Shown: in pieces, positions 17,907 to 26,815 of the stretch
Position numbering within the stretch: position 1 is the stretch's first letter
Layout of the letters: every line of letters begins with the position of its first letter
Assembly (NCBI GenBank): GCA_050633525.1
Contig: JBOEGR010000032.1
Coordinates: 1 to 64,000 of the forward strand
DNA length: 64,000 nt
Direction: 5' to 3'
Source of the DNA: CANLBN01 sp050633525
GTDB lineage: Bacteria > Pseudomonadota > Gammaproteobacteria > Pseudomonadales > Cellvibrionaceae
Made by a program: the position numbers and the translations under genes
The notes under the pieces: generated by a model
Told to the model about the DNA's origin: nothing
What the model saw: only the letters and a program-made list of their open reading frames with translations
The model's database searches: none

Positions 17907-19376
17907 ATGAGTGAAGCTCTTAAAGAAAAAGAAAGTACGGAAGCAGTCGAATCGGCGAGCCTTCTTGATCAGGCAATACAGGCGACTAAGCAAACTGATT
18001 CAGAAGAAGCGCAAGCATTGCTTAAGACCTTAACTGAAGAAGCAATGAAAGGAACCGTAACGTGGAATAAAAACCTTACTGTTACTTTCCGTAAAGCCAT
18101 TGCAACTATTGATGCTGCTATCAGTGAGCAGTTGCGTGAGGTAATGCACAATGAACGCTTCCAGCAGTTAGAAGGTTCTTGGCGTGGTGCGCACTACTTA
18201 GTGATGAACTCAGAAACTAGTAAAACATTAAAGCTGAAAATGTTTAATGCCAGTAAAAAAGAGTTGGCGAAAGATTTATCTCGTGCAGTTGAATTTGATC
18301 AAAGCCAAACCTTTAAGAAATTATATGAAAATGAGTTTGGATCTCCCGGTGGCGAGCCTTATGGTGCTTTGGTTGGTGATTATCAATTCTCTAATCACCC
18401 AGATGATATTGAGCTATTAAGCAATATGTCTAATGTATCGGCTGCTTCATTTTGCCCATTCCTAACGGCGTCTAGCCCTGACTTCTTTGGTTTTGATGAT
18501 TGGTCTGAGCTTTCTAAGCCGCGTGATTTGGCGAAGATCTTTGATTCGGCCGAATATACTAAGTGGCGTTCATTCCGTGAATCAGAAGATTCTCGTTTTG
18601 TAACAATGGCAATGCCTCGTTTCCTATCTCGTCTACCTTATGGCGAAGACTCTAAGCCTATTGAAGAGTTTTCCTATGAAGAGTTTATGAATGTTGAGAA
18701 GCCAGAGAACGAAAACTATTGTTGGTCAAGTGCTGCTTATGTACTTGGTGCACGTATGACCAATGCCTTTGCTCAACACGGCTGGTGTACTGCTATTCGT
18801 GGTGCAGAAGGTGGCGGTAAAGTTGAAGATTTACCGGTTCACTTAACAACCACTGATGACGGTGATGTTGATATGCAATGTCCGACTGAGATCGCCATTA
18901 CTGACCGTCGCGAAGCTGAATTAAGTGGCCTTGGTTTTATGCCTTTATCTCACTATAAGAACACAGATTACGCTGTATTCTTCGGTGGGCAAACGGCACA
19001 AAAAGCGGCTGTTTATGACAACCTTGACGCTACTGCGAATGCGGCTATCTCGTCTCGCTTACCTTACATTATGGCCACTTCACGTATTGCGCATTACTTA
19101 AAAGTAATGGCTCGCGATAAGATTGGTAGCTTTATGGAAGCAGAAGATATGCAGCAGTGGTTAAATAAATGGATTAATAACTACGTGAATGCAAGTGAAG
19201 AGGGTGGGCAAGATATGCGCGCTCAATACCCACTGCGTGAAGCTAAAATTGAAGTTAAACCTGTTCCGGGTAGCCCTGGCTCATACAGCGCAGTAGCGTG
19301 GTTACGCCCGTGGTTACAAATGGAAGAGTTAACCACTTCTTTACGTATGGTCGCTCGTATTCCAGAAATGAAGTAA
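17907..19376 (+). CDS. tssC: T6SS contractile sheath large subunit TssC (copy 1)
   Basis: The 489-residue protein shows TssC/VipB hallmarks: the segment RFQQLEGSWRGAHYL near residue 85, FGSPGGEPYGALVGDY near 145, and HYLKVMARDKIGSF near 395. It pairs with TssB encoded directly upstream and corresponds to ImpC of imp-type loci. It is followed within 15 nt by a strong intrinsic terminator, so tssB-tssC1 transcripts probably end here in part. Confidence 0.96.
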   Translation: MSEALKEKESTEAVESASLLDQAIQATKQTDSEEAQALLKTLTEEAMKGTVTWNKNLTVTFRKAIATIDAAISEQLREVMHNERFQQLEGSWRGAHYLVMNSETSKTLKLKMFNASKKELAKDLSRAVEFDQSQTFKKLYENEFGSPGGEPYGALVGDYQFSNHPDDIELLSNMSNVSAASFCPFLTASSPDFFGFDDWSELSKPRDLAKIFDSAEYTKWRSFRESEDSRFVTMAMPRFLSRLPYGEDSKPIEEFSYEEFMNVEKPENENYCWSSAAYVLGARMTNAFAQHGWCTAIRGAEGGGKVEDLPVHLTTTDDGDVDMQCPTEIAITDRREAELSGLGFMPLSHYKNTDYAVFFGGQTAQKAAVYDNLDATANAAISSRLPYIMATSRIAHYLKVMARDKIGSFMEAEDMQQWLNKWINNYVNASEEGGQDMRAQYPLREAKIEVKPVPGSPGSYSAVAWLRPWLQMEELTTSLRMVARIPEMK

Positions 19377-19389
19377 TGGTGGATGGACT

Positions 19390-19423
19390 TGGTATTGAGC
19401 CCTTTAGGCTCAATACCATTTTT
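19390..19423 (+). terminator. Intrinsic terminator or attenuator after tssC1
   Basis: A perfect 12-bp stem (TGGTATTGAGCC with GGCTCAATACCA) around loop CTTTA is followed by five T. It lies inside the otherwise continuous T6SS gene run, so it should lower transcription of tae4 and everything downstream relative to tssBC, unless another promoter exists. Confidence 0.85.
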
Positions 19424-19451
19424 AATGATTTTAAATAAAAGGATCTTTTTT

Positions 19452-19925
19452 ATGTCGAGACCAAGTCTGGCTAAAGCAAAAAAAGCTTTTAAAGAAGTAT
19501 ATGATAATGTTGGAAAAACTGTTTCAGGTGTAGGCAGAAAAATTGGTGGTAAGGTCGACTACAATATTAATAAAATTACTATTGGTAGATTTGAAAATGC
19601 TTGCGCTATTAGATTATCTTATGTCTTAAACCAAACTGGGTATAAAGTCCCTAAAATTTTAGGTGAAACTGTTTCTGGGCAAGCAGGTAACTGGTACATA
19701 TATAGAATTACAGCTTTGATTCCACATTTAATTAAGCAGTTTGGTAAACCAGATTATGTTTTTAATAACCCAACCCAGCAGAAGTTAAAAAATCATAAAG
19801 GTATTCTTGTGTTTGAAGTTTCATTTCGCAATGCTACGGGACATGCGACTATCTGGGATGGGGTTAATTGTTCTGATCAGTGTTACTTTGTTCAATCTAA
19901 AAAGGCTTATTTATGGGAGTTATAA
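19452..19925 (+). CDS. tae4: T6SS amidase effector Tae4
   Basis: This 157-residue protein matches the Tae4 peptidoglycan amidase family. The catalytic Cys lies in ENACAIRLSYVLN (near residue 50), GNWYIYRI follows, and GHATIWDG supplies the catalytic His and a conserved Asp near 137-142. A later CSDQCYF resembles the family's C-terminal cysteine region. Tae4 enzymes cleave the D-Glu-mDAP bond in the periplasm of competitor cells. ATG 19452 is chosen because AAAGGA lies at the right distance; a longer start would run through the terminator. Tai4-like genes follow, overlapping by 13 nt. Base composition is more AT-rich than the flanking tss genes. Confidence 0.9.
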   Translation: MSRPSLAKAKKAFKEVYDNVGKTVSGVGRKIGGKVDYNINKITIGRFENACAIRLSYVLNQTGYKVPKILGETVSGQAGNWYIYRITALIPHLIKQFGKPDYVFNNPTQQKLKNHKGILVFEVSFRNATGHATIWDGVNCSDQCYFVQSKKAYLWEL

Positions 19926-20347
19926 AGTTAATTTTTTTAGTGGTTATTTTTTTAGCAGCTTCCTGTTCCAATAATCCTGCTCAGATAACAAAAGAAAAAA
20001 TAGATTTTGAGAGTTATGCCATTCTTAGCTGTATTGGTATGACGTTTGATCAAAGTGAAAACTTGGTTGATGATGTCAATAGCGCGTTAAATGGGTATAT
20101 GCAAAAAGGACATATGCCTCTAGAAGCTTATGAAGAGCTACGTGAGTTGGCCAAAGTTTGGATGAATAAGGATTACCCAAGAAAAAGTGGTGGCCAAGTG
20201 CATTCGGCGAAATGTATGGATTTCTTTAGATCTGAAGAATTTCAGTCTATTTATAATAAGTATGATCCGTGTAAGTCAAGAAGTTCTTCGCCCTCTTCTT
20301 ATGTTCGAAGCCGACTTGAAATCAGTTGTAAGCCTATTGTTAAGTGA
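19913..20347 (+). CDS. tai4: Tai4-type immunity lipoprotein
   Basis: The 144-residue protein has a lipoprotein signal with lipobox LAASC, so the mature protein is predicted to be periplasmic and membrane-anchored. The domain shows Tai4-like features: YAILSCIGMTF, a segment around GHMPLEAYEEL, and SGGQVHSAKCMDFF with conserved Cys residues. Tai4 proteins bind and inhibit the cognate Tae4 amidase, protecting the producer. The gene overlaps the tae4 3' end by 13 nt, a typical effector-immunity arrangement. Confidence 0.85.
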   Translation: MGVIKLIFLVVIFLAASCSNNPAQITKEKIDFESYAILSCIGMTFDQSENLVDDVNSALNGYMQKGHMPLEAYEELRELAKVWMNKDYPRKSGGQVHSAKCMDFFRSEEFQSIYNKYDPCKSRSSSPSSYVRSRLEISCKPIVK

Positions 20348-20365
20348 GTATGTGGAGAATAAGGT

Positions 20366-20737
20366 TTGATCTCTTTAGTTAAATTTTTTTCTCTTTTGAG
20401 TGTTTTATTGTTTTCTTGCTTGTCTACCGCAAATGAGAATGTGCCTGATTTAAGCAAGGATGAACTTTTGCGATTTGCGAAAGCAAATTGTATGTATTGG
20501 TACTTCAAAAAAATGAAGTACGATACTAAAGATATAAGGTTAGTAACATCTGGTATTGTTGAGGTCGGTTCTCAATCGGCTGAGAAATACGAAAAAATAG
20601 CTATTTCAATGAAAAATTATAGGCCGTCAGTATCAACAAAAAATAATGTTGATGTGGAACTCCTGAAATGCTTTATTTTTGATGCGGATGAAGAGTTCAT
20701 GGCATCGATAGGTTTATCGGAGTATGTTAGAAATTGA
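20366..20737 (+). CDS. Second Tai4-like secreted immunity protein
   Basis: The 123-residue protein has an N-terminal signal peptide (hydrophobic 5-20, then STANE). It has spaced cysteines (AKANCMYW and LLKCFIFDADEEF) placed like those of Tai4 proteins, but its sequence is well diverged from the gene before it. Translation appears to start at TTG 20366, preceded by GGAG at eight bases. It may neutralise a related foreign Tae4 or be an accessory inhibitor. The family call is inferred from position and pattern. Confidence 0.6.
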   Translation: MISLVKFFSLLSVLLFSCLSTANENVPDLSKDELLRFAKANCMYWYFKKMKYDTKDIRLVTSGIVEVGSQSAEKYEKIAISMKNYRPSVSTKNNVDVELLKCFIFDADEEFMASIGLSEYVRN

Positions 20738-20982
20738 GCGTAGTGTTTAGGAAATTGTTTTTTTCCTTTTTTATTTTTTGTAATTCATGCGTTGCCTATG
20801 AGTTTAAAAGTGCGGATGAATTTGTGTTGTTCAAAAATTATGCTTTGTCAGCTTGTGTTGCCTCTAATTATGAAGGTGAATCAATATATCAAGATGCATT
20901 AGATGCTTTGTCAGGCAATAGAGAATATGGAAATATGCCTTTAGATGCCTATCATGAGATCAATGAAGAGCTGGTACTCTGA
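20734..20982 (+). pseudogene. Truncated third Tai4 homologue
   Basis: The 82-residue frame has a signal peptide, then FKNYALSACVASNY and GNMPLDAYHEI, which line up with the first tai4 (YAILSCIGMTF and GHMPLEAYEEL). It stops where Tai4 should continue into its C-terminal half. A shift by one base near 20967 would extend it by only about a dozen codons, so it is broken either way. The start is TTG 20734 (overlapping the previous stop) or GTG 20743. It is probably a decayed immunity gene. Confidence 0.6.
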
Positions 20983-21054
20983 GGTAAGAAAAAATATAGC
21001 CTGAGGTGTGGGCACAAGAGTTTTATTAAATAAGTTTAATGTAGAGAAAATAGT

Positions 21055-22599
21055 TTGTTATTAGAGTCAGCACAAATTGAACAGGAAATGTTTTCAGAGC
21101 CGGTATTGAATCCGGAGCTTGCTGATATATCGCCTCTTTTACAGCAGTGTTTAAGCGCGAGCGACTTTTCTGATGTTGATGAATATGTCAAAGGCTGGTT
21201 GCGTGATTCGCTTGTGTCACTTAAAGATCGTAATGCTGAACAGTTAAAATTTATTGCGCAGCAAGCTTGTCTTTCTATTAATAAAATTATCAATCAGCAA
21301 CTTGATGCGGTGCTGCATCATCCCGACTTTAAGCGCTTAGAGGCCTCATGGCGAGGCTTGCAGTATTTAACTGATATCGAGTCGGATTACGATGAAAATT
21401 TGACTATTAAGATTAAAGCTCTAAATGTCAGTTGGCAGGAGTTGGGAAAAGATTTAACTCGTGCTATTGAGTTTGATCAAAGCAGTATTTTTAAACGAAT
21501 TTATAGCGATGAATTCGATACTCCCGGTGGAGAGCCTTTCGGAGTGGTGTTGGGTGATTATGCGATTACCCATCGTCCACGTAAAGGTGTTAGTGCAAGT
21601 GATATAGACGTTATTAAACATATGTCAGATGTTTCCACAGCGGCATTATGTCCTTTTATTACCGGTGTTTCTCCTTCCTTGTTTGGTTTAGACAGTTTGA
21701 GGGAGTTGGGTTATCCACTTAACTTGTCTGAGGTTTTCAAACAGAAAGAATATTTCCAGTTTAATCAATTGCGAAGTTATGAAAGCACCCGTTTTGTTGG
21801 CTTAACTTTACCTGATATGTTGATGCGTCAACCCTATGGTGATGACGATACTCGCCAACAAGATTTTCATTATCATGAGCGTGTTGATCACCCTGATTCT
21901 GATTTGTTGTGGGGAAATTCTTGTTATTCATTTGGTAGTGTGTTGATTCGTGCATTTGCTAATACGGGCTGGTTTGCTGATATTCGAGGTGGTGTTCATG
22001 ATTTCGGCGAAGGTGGTGTTGTCAGGCATTTAAATTACGCTAAAAATCGTTTTGAAAAAAATAATATTAGCCCTCGTGCAGCGACCAATACTCAGGTAGA
22101 TGATTTTCTGGAGCGTGAGCTGAGTGATTTAGGTTTTATTCCTTTGTGCAGCTACCACAGTGTTGAAAGCAGTGTTTATTATAGTAATAGCTCTTTACAT
22201 AAGTCAGCGGAATACAGCACAGAGATCGCTACAGCGAATGCCAAATTATCTGCCATGATCCAGTATATGATGTGCGTGTCTCGCTTTGGTCATTACGTCA
22301 AAGTGATTGGTCGAGATAAAATTGGTAGTTTTACGGGGCCAGAAGAATGCCAGCGCATTTTTCAAAATTGGCTAAACCAGTACACAACCTCAAGCGATGG
22401 AAATTCATCAGAATTGAAGGCGCGTTACCCTTTGAGTATGAGTAAGGTTGAGGTGAAAGAAAAACCCGGTAGCCCGGGTAATTACAGCTGCATTATGCAC
22501 CTTCAACCCCATTTTCAATTAGACCAACTTGTTTCATCGATTAAGTTGGTGACTGAACTTGCAGTGGGTGCAACCACTGCCACTATATCTAAGAAATAA
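21055..22599 (+). CDS. tssC2: T6SS sheath large subunit paralogue TssC (copy 2, ImpD-like)
   Basis: This 514-residue paralogue of the upstream TssC shares FKRLEASWRGLQYL, FDTPGGEPFGVVLGDY and GHYVKVIGRDKIGSF. It lies where impD stands in imp-type T6SS loci, directly before the impE/tagJ gene. Its exact role is unclear; in loci with two TssC proteins the first usually pairs with TssB. The start is TTG at 21055 with GAGAAAA upstream. It is uninterrupted over its whole length, so it is unlikely to be a decaying duplicate. Confidence 0.9.
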   Translation: MLLESAQIEQEMFSEPVLNPELADISPLLQQCLSASDFSDVDEYVKGWLRDSLVSLKDRNAEQLKFIAQQACLSINKIINQQLDAVLHHPDFKRLEASWRGLQYLTDIESDYDENLTIKIKALNVSWQELGKDLTRAIEFDQSSIFKRIYSDEFDTPGGEPFGVVLGDYAITHRPRKGVSASDIDVIKHMSDVSTAALCPFITGVSPSLFGLDSLRELGYPLNLSEVFKQKEYFQFNQLRSYESTRFVGLTLPDMLMRQPYGDDDTRQQDFHYHERVDHPDSDLLWGNSCYSFGSVLIRAFANTGWFADIRGGVHDFGEGGVVRHLNYAKNRFEKNNISPRAATNTQVDDFLERELSDLGFIPLCSYHSVESSVYYSNSSLHKSAEYSTEIATANAKLSAMIQYMMCVSRFGHYVKVIGRDKIGSFTGPEECQRIFQNWLNQYTTSSDGNSSELKARYPLSMSKVEVKEKPGSPGNYSCIMHLQPHFQLDQLVSSIKLVTELAVGATTATISKK

Positions 22600-22622
22600 A
22601 ATATCACATTAAGGAATACATT

Positions 22623-23498
22623 ATGTCGGCATCAAATAAAGCGTTAGAAGGGAAGTTAAGTGCGGAAGAATATTTTCAGCAAGGTGAGTTAGATCTAGCA
22701 TTAGCTGCTGCTGCTGAACAAGTAAAGCAAGCTCCGGATGATGATGGTAACCGCATTCTTTTTGTAGAACTGTTGTGCATTAGTGGTGAGTTTGAAAGAG
22801 CGGATAGTCAGTTGAACGCATTGATGACACTTAAACCCGATTTAGGTTTGGCGGTAGCGACGTGGAGGCAAGTAGTCCATGCAGCTCAAATAAGAGCCGA
22901 TGTTTTTGCATTAAAAGCCAAGCCAGAGCTCATCGAAGAGCCTACGCCATCGATTACGGTTGCATTAGATTTGTTGGTGGCTTTGGGTGAAAAAGATGAT
23001 AAAAGAGTGGTTGAGTTAACAGAAAAAATTGATTCGGATGATAGCAATAATCAATTTTCTATGAATGATCAGGCCCCACTTATGTTGCGTGATTTAGATG
23101 ATGTGACCGCCAATATTTTTGAAGTGCTAGGCACGAATGGAAAATATTTCTGGGTAGACCTTGCTCAAATCGTTGAAATTGAACTCTTAAAGCCGGAACG
23201 TATTCTTGATGTGTTATGGCGTAAAGCGAATATTGTATTAACCAATGGTACTGAGGGCGAAGTATATATCCCGGCAATTTACCCGACCTTGGATGACCAT
23301 GCTGCTGCACTTGGGAGAAAGACAGAATGGCAAGACGTCGCAGGCCTTTATCGAGGTGTGGGCCTACGTTCTTGGTTGTTAGGTGATGAGGAGCTGTCCA
23401 TTAATGATCACCAAACTATTTTGCTGAAAAATAATGCTCATATGAAAGGCGATAGCAATAATACAGGTGATGCTGCTAACAAAGCTGTGCAGAATTAA
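22623..23498 (+). CDS. tagJ: T6SS accessory protein TagJ (ImpE)
   Basis: This is a 291-residue ImpE/TagJ family protein. A TPR-like N-terminal half (EEYFQQGELDLALAAAAEQV) is followed by the ImpE-specific half with GKYFWVDLAQIVEIELLKPE and VYIPAIYP. In Pseudomonas aeruginosa the homologue HsiE1 binds the sheath protein TssB and associates with ClpV. A Shine-Dalgarno TAAGGAA precedes the ATG. It lies between tssC2 and tssE, as in imp loci. Confidence 0.88.
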   Translation: MSASNKALEGKLSAEEYFQQGELDLALAAAAEQVKQAPDDDGNRILFVELLCISGEFERADSQLNALMTLKPDLGLAVATWRQVVHAAQIRADVFALKAKPELIEEPTPSITVALDLLVALGEKDDKRVVELTEKIDSDDSNNQFSMNDQAPLMLRDLDDVTANIFEVLGTNGKYFWVDLAQIVEIELLKPERILDVLWRKANIVLTNGTEGEVYIPAIYPTLDDHAAALGRKTEWQDVAGLYRGVGLRSWLLGDEELSINDHQTILLKNNAHMKGDSNNTGDAANKAVQN

Positions 23499-23503
23499 AA
23501 TCC

Positions 23504-24001
23504 ATGGCAAAAGTAAGAACAGATCAGCCTGCATTGCCATCTTTATTGGATAGGTTGATAGATGAAGACCCTGATAGCCATATTAGCGCTTCGAAATCCT
23601 ATGGTGTGCTTTTAAGTGATATTAAAAATAGTATTCGCAGAGATTTGGAATGCTTGCTTAATACGCGTTTGTTTCGTAAGCCAATACCAGAAAAATTTGC
23701 CGAACTTGATGTGTCGATAGTGAATTATGGTTTGCCTGATTTTAGTGTCATTCAATTGGGCTCTGATGATGGGAAAGAAGAATTTCGGATTAAAGTGCAA
23801 AATATTATTGAAAAGTATGAACCTCGCTTTAAGCAGGTTTATGTTGAGTTAGAGCAAACCGGGGAGGATTATGAGCGGACGCTCTATATGAAGATATCAG
23901 CTGTTTTGATGATAGAGCCAGATCCTATACCACTTATATTTGATTCGCGTGTTAAAACCATTGATAAGGCAGTTCGCCTGAGAGAAATTAACCATGGATG
24001 A
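23504..24001 (+). CDS. tssE: T6SS baseplate protein TssE
   Basis: The 165-residue protein has the gp25-like fold expected for TssE. The start LPSLLDRLIDEDP is characteristic, followed by SIRRDLECLLNTR and VNYGLPDFS, and the late region includes MKISAVLMIEPDPIPLIFDS. TssE is a wedge component of the baseplate. It starts five bases after tagJ and overlaps tssF by eight bases. Confidence 0.93.
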   Translation: MAKVRTDQPALPSLLDRLIDEDPDSHISASKSYGVLLSDIKNSIRRDLECLLNTRLFRKPIPEKFAELDVSIVNYGLPDFSVIQLGSDDGKEEFRIKVQNIIEKYEPRFKQVYVELEQTGEDYERTLYMKISAVLMIEPDPIPLIFDSRVKTIDKAVRLREINHG

Positions 24002-25817
24002 TGTACTACTTTCTTATTATAACCGTGAATTGAACTACGTCCGTAAATCTGGCGCAGAGTTTTCAGAAAAGTACCCGAAGATAGCGGGTCGTTTACGTCT
24101 TGATAAAGACATAGTTGAAGACCCTCATGTGTCTCGATTGATTGAGTCTTTTGCTTTTCTAACTGCTCGTATTCGCCATTCCTTGGATGATAGTTTTCCC
24201 GAGTTAACCGAAGCGCTGATGGGTGTGCTTTACCCAGACTATCATGCCCCATTACCTTCGATGAGTATCATTGACTTTAATCTACTACCTCATCTTCAGC
24301 AAAAAATATCTATTCCTCGTGGAGAGCAATTACGTATAGAGGGAGCCGCAAATGGGGCCTGCTATTACAAAACCTGTACAGATGTAGATGTATTGCCGGT
24401 TCATGTTTCATCGGCACAATTTTACTCTCTACCGGTAAAAGCGCCGAGTTTACCGGAAGCGCTTCAGCGAGGTAAATCTGTTCAGTCTGTTTTAAAAATA
24501 AAAATTAAACCCTTAGATGATGGCTCTGCTTTTGATTTTGACGAAGATAGTTTGCGGTTTTATATTAATTCGCAAGCTAATATTGCATTTGGCCTATATC
24601 AGGCCTTGTTGAATAATACGGTAGGTATTGCTGTAGCGAGAGATGCTTTTGATGACACGCCTCACTTCTTGCCAGCCAATGCTATTTCTGCCTGTGGCTT
24701 CGATGAAAGTGAGGGCATGATCGATTTTGATGGTCGAGCTTCATCCGCACATCGTTTGTTAGCTGAGTACTTTCTTTTACCGCAAAAATTTTTGTTTTTA
24801 CAATTCAAACAACTTTCTGGTATATGGAAGCAATATAGTGAGGGTTTTGATCTTTATATCTATTGTGACACTGCCAATACCGATTTGATTCGTGGTGTTG
24901 ACGATAGGACATTGATGTTAGGTTGTGCTCCAGTCGTTAATTTATTCGATAGCGTTAGCGAACCTATACAGGCTTCTGAATTGGGTAGTGAGGTCATGTT
25001 ACGTGTTTCCGAACAGGATACTAAAGTAGCCGATATTTACCGAATTAAAGAAGTGTATGCGATTAATCCTCAGGGTGAGCGCAAAACGATTCAGCCGTTC
25101 TATGGCCATCATATATCAAAAGATGAAAATGCGATTTATTGGGCTCTGAGGCGCGAAAATTCTACTTGGCAAAAAGGACAGGTCAGTTACGGTACCGATG
25201 CCTATCTCAGCTTTGTTGATGTCGACTATCAAATAGTAGAGCCAGAAAGTGGTTGGATTATTAACGCCGACCTTGTTTGCACTAATCGCGATCAGCCAAA
25301 CCAACTTCCTTTTGGACCGGACCAACCTCCTGTTTATTTTCTTGAGGGCGGGGCTGGTTTACGTCTGCATTGCCTTACGCCGCCAACCGCTACGGTGTTA
25401 CCAAAACTAACGGACTCAACACGTTGGCAGTTAACTTCGCAATTATCTCTCCAGCACTTCTCCGGTAAAGACGGTCTTCATAAATTAAAGGAAACCTTAA
25501 CGCTATATAATTTTAATGACTCTAAAGAGGTGTCTTCGCTTATTGAGGGCATTGTTGGTCTGGAAACTGAGGTAACTACGGCTCGTATTCTTGATAAGGG
25601 GCGATCAGCGATGTGTCAAGGCACACATTTCTTATTAACGTGTGATGAAAGTTTTTACGCAGGTAATGGCTTATATCTTTTTGGTTTGGTGATGGATGAA
25701 TTTTTATCGCAATTTTGTGCTATCAATACGTTTACACAGCTATCGATAAAAACAACTAAGCATTCACGCATTGAGCTTGAATGGCCCCCGAGGACTGGAT
25801 GTCAACCCCTAGTTTAA
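23994..25817 (+). CDS. tssF: T6SS baseplate protein TssF
   Basis: This is a full-length TssF of 607 residues. It begins LLSYYNRELNYVRKSGAEFSEKYPK, the family signature, with ESFAFLTARIRHSLDD and LTEALMGVLYPDYHAP shortly after. TssF forms the baseplate wedge with TssG, TssE and TssK. The start overlaps the tssE stop, suggesting translational coupling within the plus-strand operon. Confidence 0.95.
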   Translation: MDDVLLSYYNRELNYVRKSGAEFSEKYPKIAGRLRLDKDIVEDPHVSRLIESFAFLTARIRHSLDDSFPELTEALMGVLYPDYHAPLPSMSIIDFNLLPHLQQKISIPRGEQLRIEGAANGACYYKTCTDVDVLPVHVSSAQFYSLPVKAPSLPEALQRGKSVQSVLKIKIKPLDDGSAFDFDEDSLRFYINSQANIAFGLYQALLNNTVGIAVARDAFDDTPHFLPANAISACGFDESEGMIDFDGRASSAHRLLAEYFLLPQKFLFLQFKQLSGIWKQYSEGFDLYIYCDTANTDLIRGVDDRTLMLGCAPVVNLFDSVSEPIQASELGSEVMLRVSEQDTKVADIYRIKEVYAINPQGERKTIQPFYGHHISKDENAIYWALRRENSTWQKGQVSYGTDAYLSFVDVDYQIVEPESGWIINADLVCTNRDQPNQLPFGPDQPPVYFLEGGAGLRLHCLTPPTATVLPKLTDSTRWQLTSQLSLQHFSGKDGLHKLKETLTLYNFNDSKEVSSLIEGIVGLETEVTTARILDKGRSAMCQGTHFLLTCDESFYAGNGLYLFGLVMDEFLSQFCAINTFTQLSIKTTKHSRIELEWPPRTGCQPLV

Positions 25818-26797
25818 ATAATCGTTATGATGGCCAGTTAGAAAAAGAAGATTTCTTTTCTCTGGTGCGTCACTATGAAGCGCATTTTATGCGGGCTTGT
25901 CATGCTCGTGGGCTTGATGTTTCCAAGTTGGGAGAAGATGGTGCACCTAGTCAAGAAGCTCTAAAATTTAAATCTATTAGCTCGCTCGGTTTTGGCTTAG
26001 ATAAGACGAAGTTGATCGACAGTGATGCTGATGTAAATCGTTACGAATACCTTGTCAGTTTTATAGGTCTATTGGGTTCGGCAGGCGTTTTACCGCAACA
26101 TTATATCAAGTTGTCACTTGAGCGAATAAAGCATGGCGACTTTGCGTTGTCAGAATTTATTGGTTTGTTCGAGCATCGTTTAATCTCTCTTTACTATAAA
26201 GCGATCGGGAAATATAAGTTATCTGTTCAATATGAAAATTCGAATGGCGATGGTAATGACCATTTTTCTCGAGCATTAAAAAGTTTTTCAGGTTGTCATG
26301 GGGGAAATGATGTTCAGTTGTTTTACTCAGGGCATTATGCAAAAAGTAATCGTCCATTAGTTAATTTAAAATCAATAGTGAGTGAGTTGGTGGGTGCAAA
26401 AGTATCGGCTCAGTCTATGGTGGGAAATTGGTTGCCTATTGCAGCAAGAGACCGATGTCAGGCCGGTGTAACAGGTAAAAATCATCAGCTGGGTTCTGGT
26501 GTTATTTTGGGTAAGCGATATTGGGATATGCAGTCCAGAATTGTTATTGCTATTCATGATATCGATATGAATACTTTTCAGGCATTGCAAGTCGATCGCC
26601 CTCTTTATCAATTATTAGCATCAGCTGTTAATGCTTACGTTCCTGTGCATATTTCCGTTCAATTTGAATTTCATGTTCGTTGTCTGCAGCAAGAAATGAC
26701 GCCAATAGGTAATGGCTTTCAATTAGCCGGTAATGCATGGTTGATGAGTAAGCCTAAAAGTAGTTTAGTTTCAAAACGTGTATTAACTAGAAAATAA
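25799..26797 (+). CDS. tssG: T6SS baseplate protein TssG
   Basis: This TssG family protein has 332 residues. The segment FFSLVRHYEAHFMRA near the start and LTRRF-type downstream features fit the family, and SVQYENSN and VGNWLPIAARDRCQAG lie in the middle. The ATG at 25799 has GAGGA four bases upstream and overlaps the end of tssF by 19 nt; an upstream ATG at 25781 has no such site. TssG dimerises TssF in the baseplate wedge. Confidence 0.92.
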   Translation: MSTPSLNNRYDGQLEKEDFFSLVRHYEAHFMRACHARGLDVSKLGEDGAPSQEALKFKSISSLGFGLDKTKLIDSDADVNRYEYLVSFIGLLGSAGVLPQHYIKLSLERIKHGDFALSEFIGLFEHRLISLYYKAIGKYKLSVQYENSNGDGNDHFSRALKSFSGCHGGNDVQLFYSGHYAKSNRPLVNLKSIVSELVGAKVSAQSMVGNWLPIAARDRCQAGVTGKNHQLGSGVILGKRYWDMQSRIVIAIHDIDMNTFQALQVDRPLYQLLASAVNAYVPVHISVQFEFHVRCLQQEMTPIGNGFQLAGNAWLMSKPKSSLVSKRVLTRK

Positions 26798-26815
26798 ATA
26801 GTAGGAGAAAATAGT

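Noticed and set aside
21055..22599. tssC2 as a pseudogene copy of tssC1
   Set aside because: It is uninterrupted, full length and diverged in the way expected of ImpD-type proteins.
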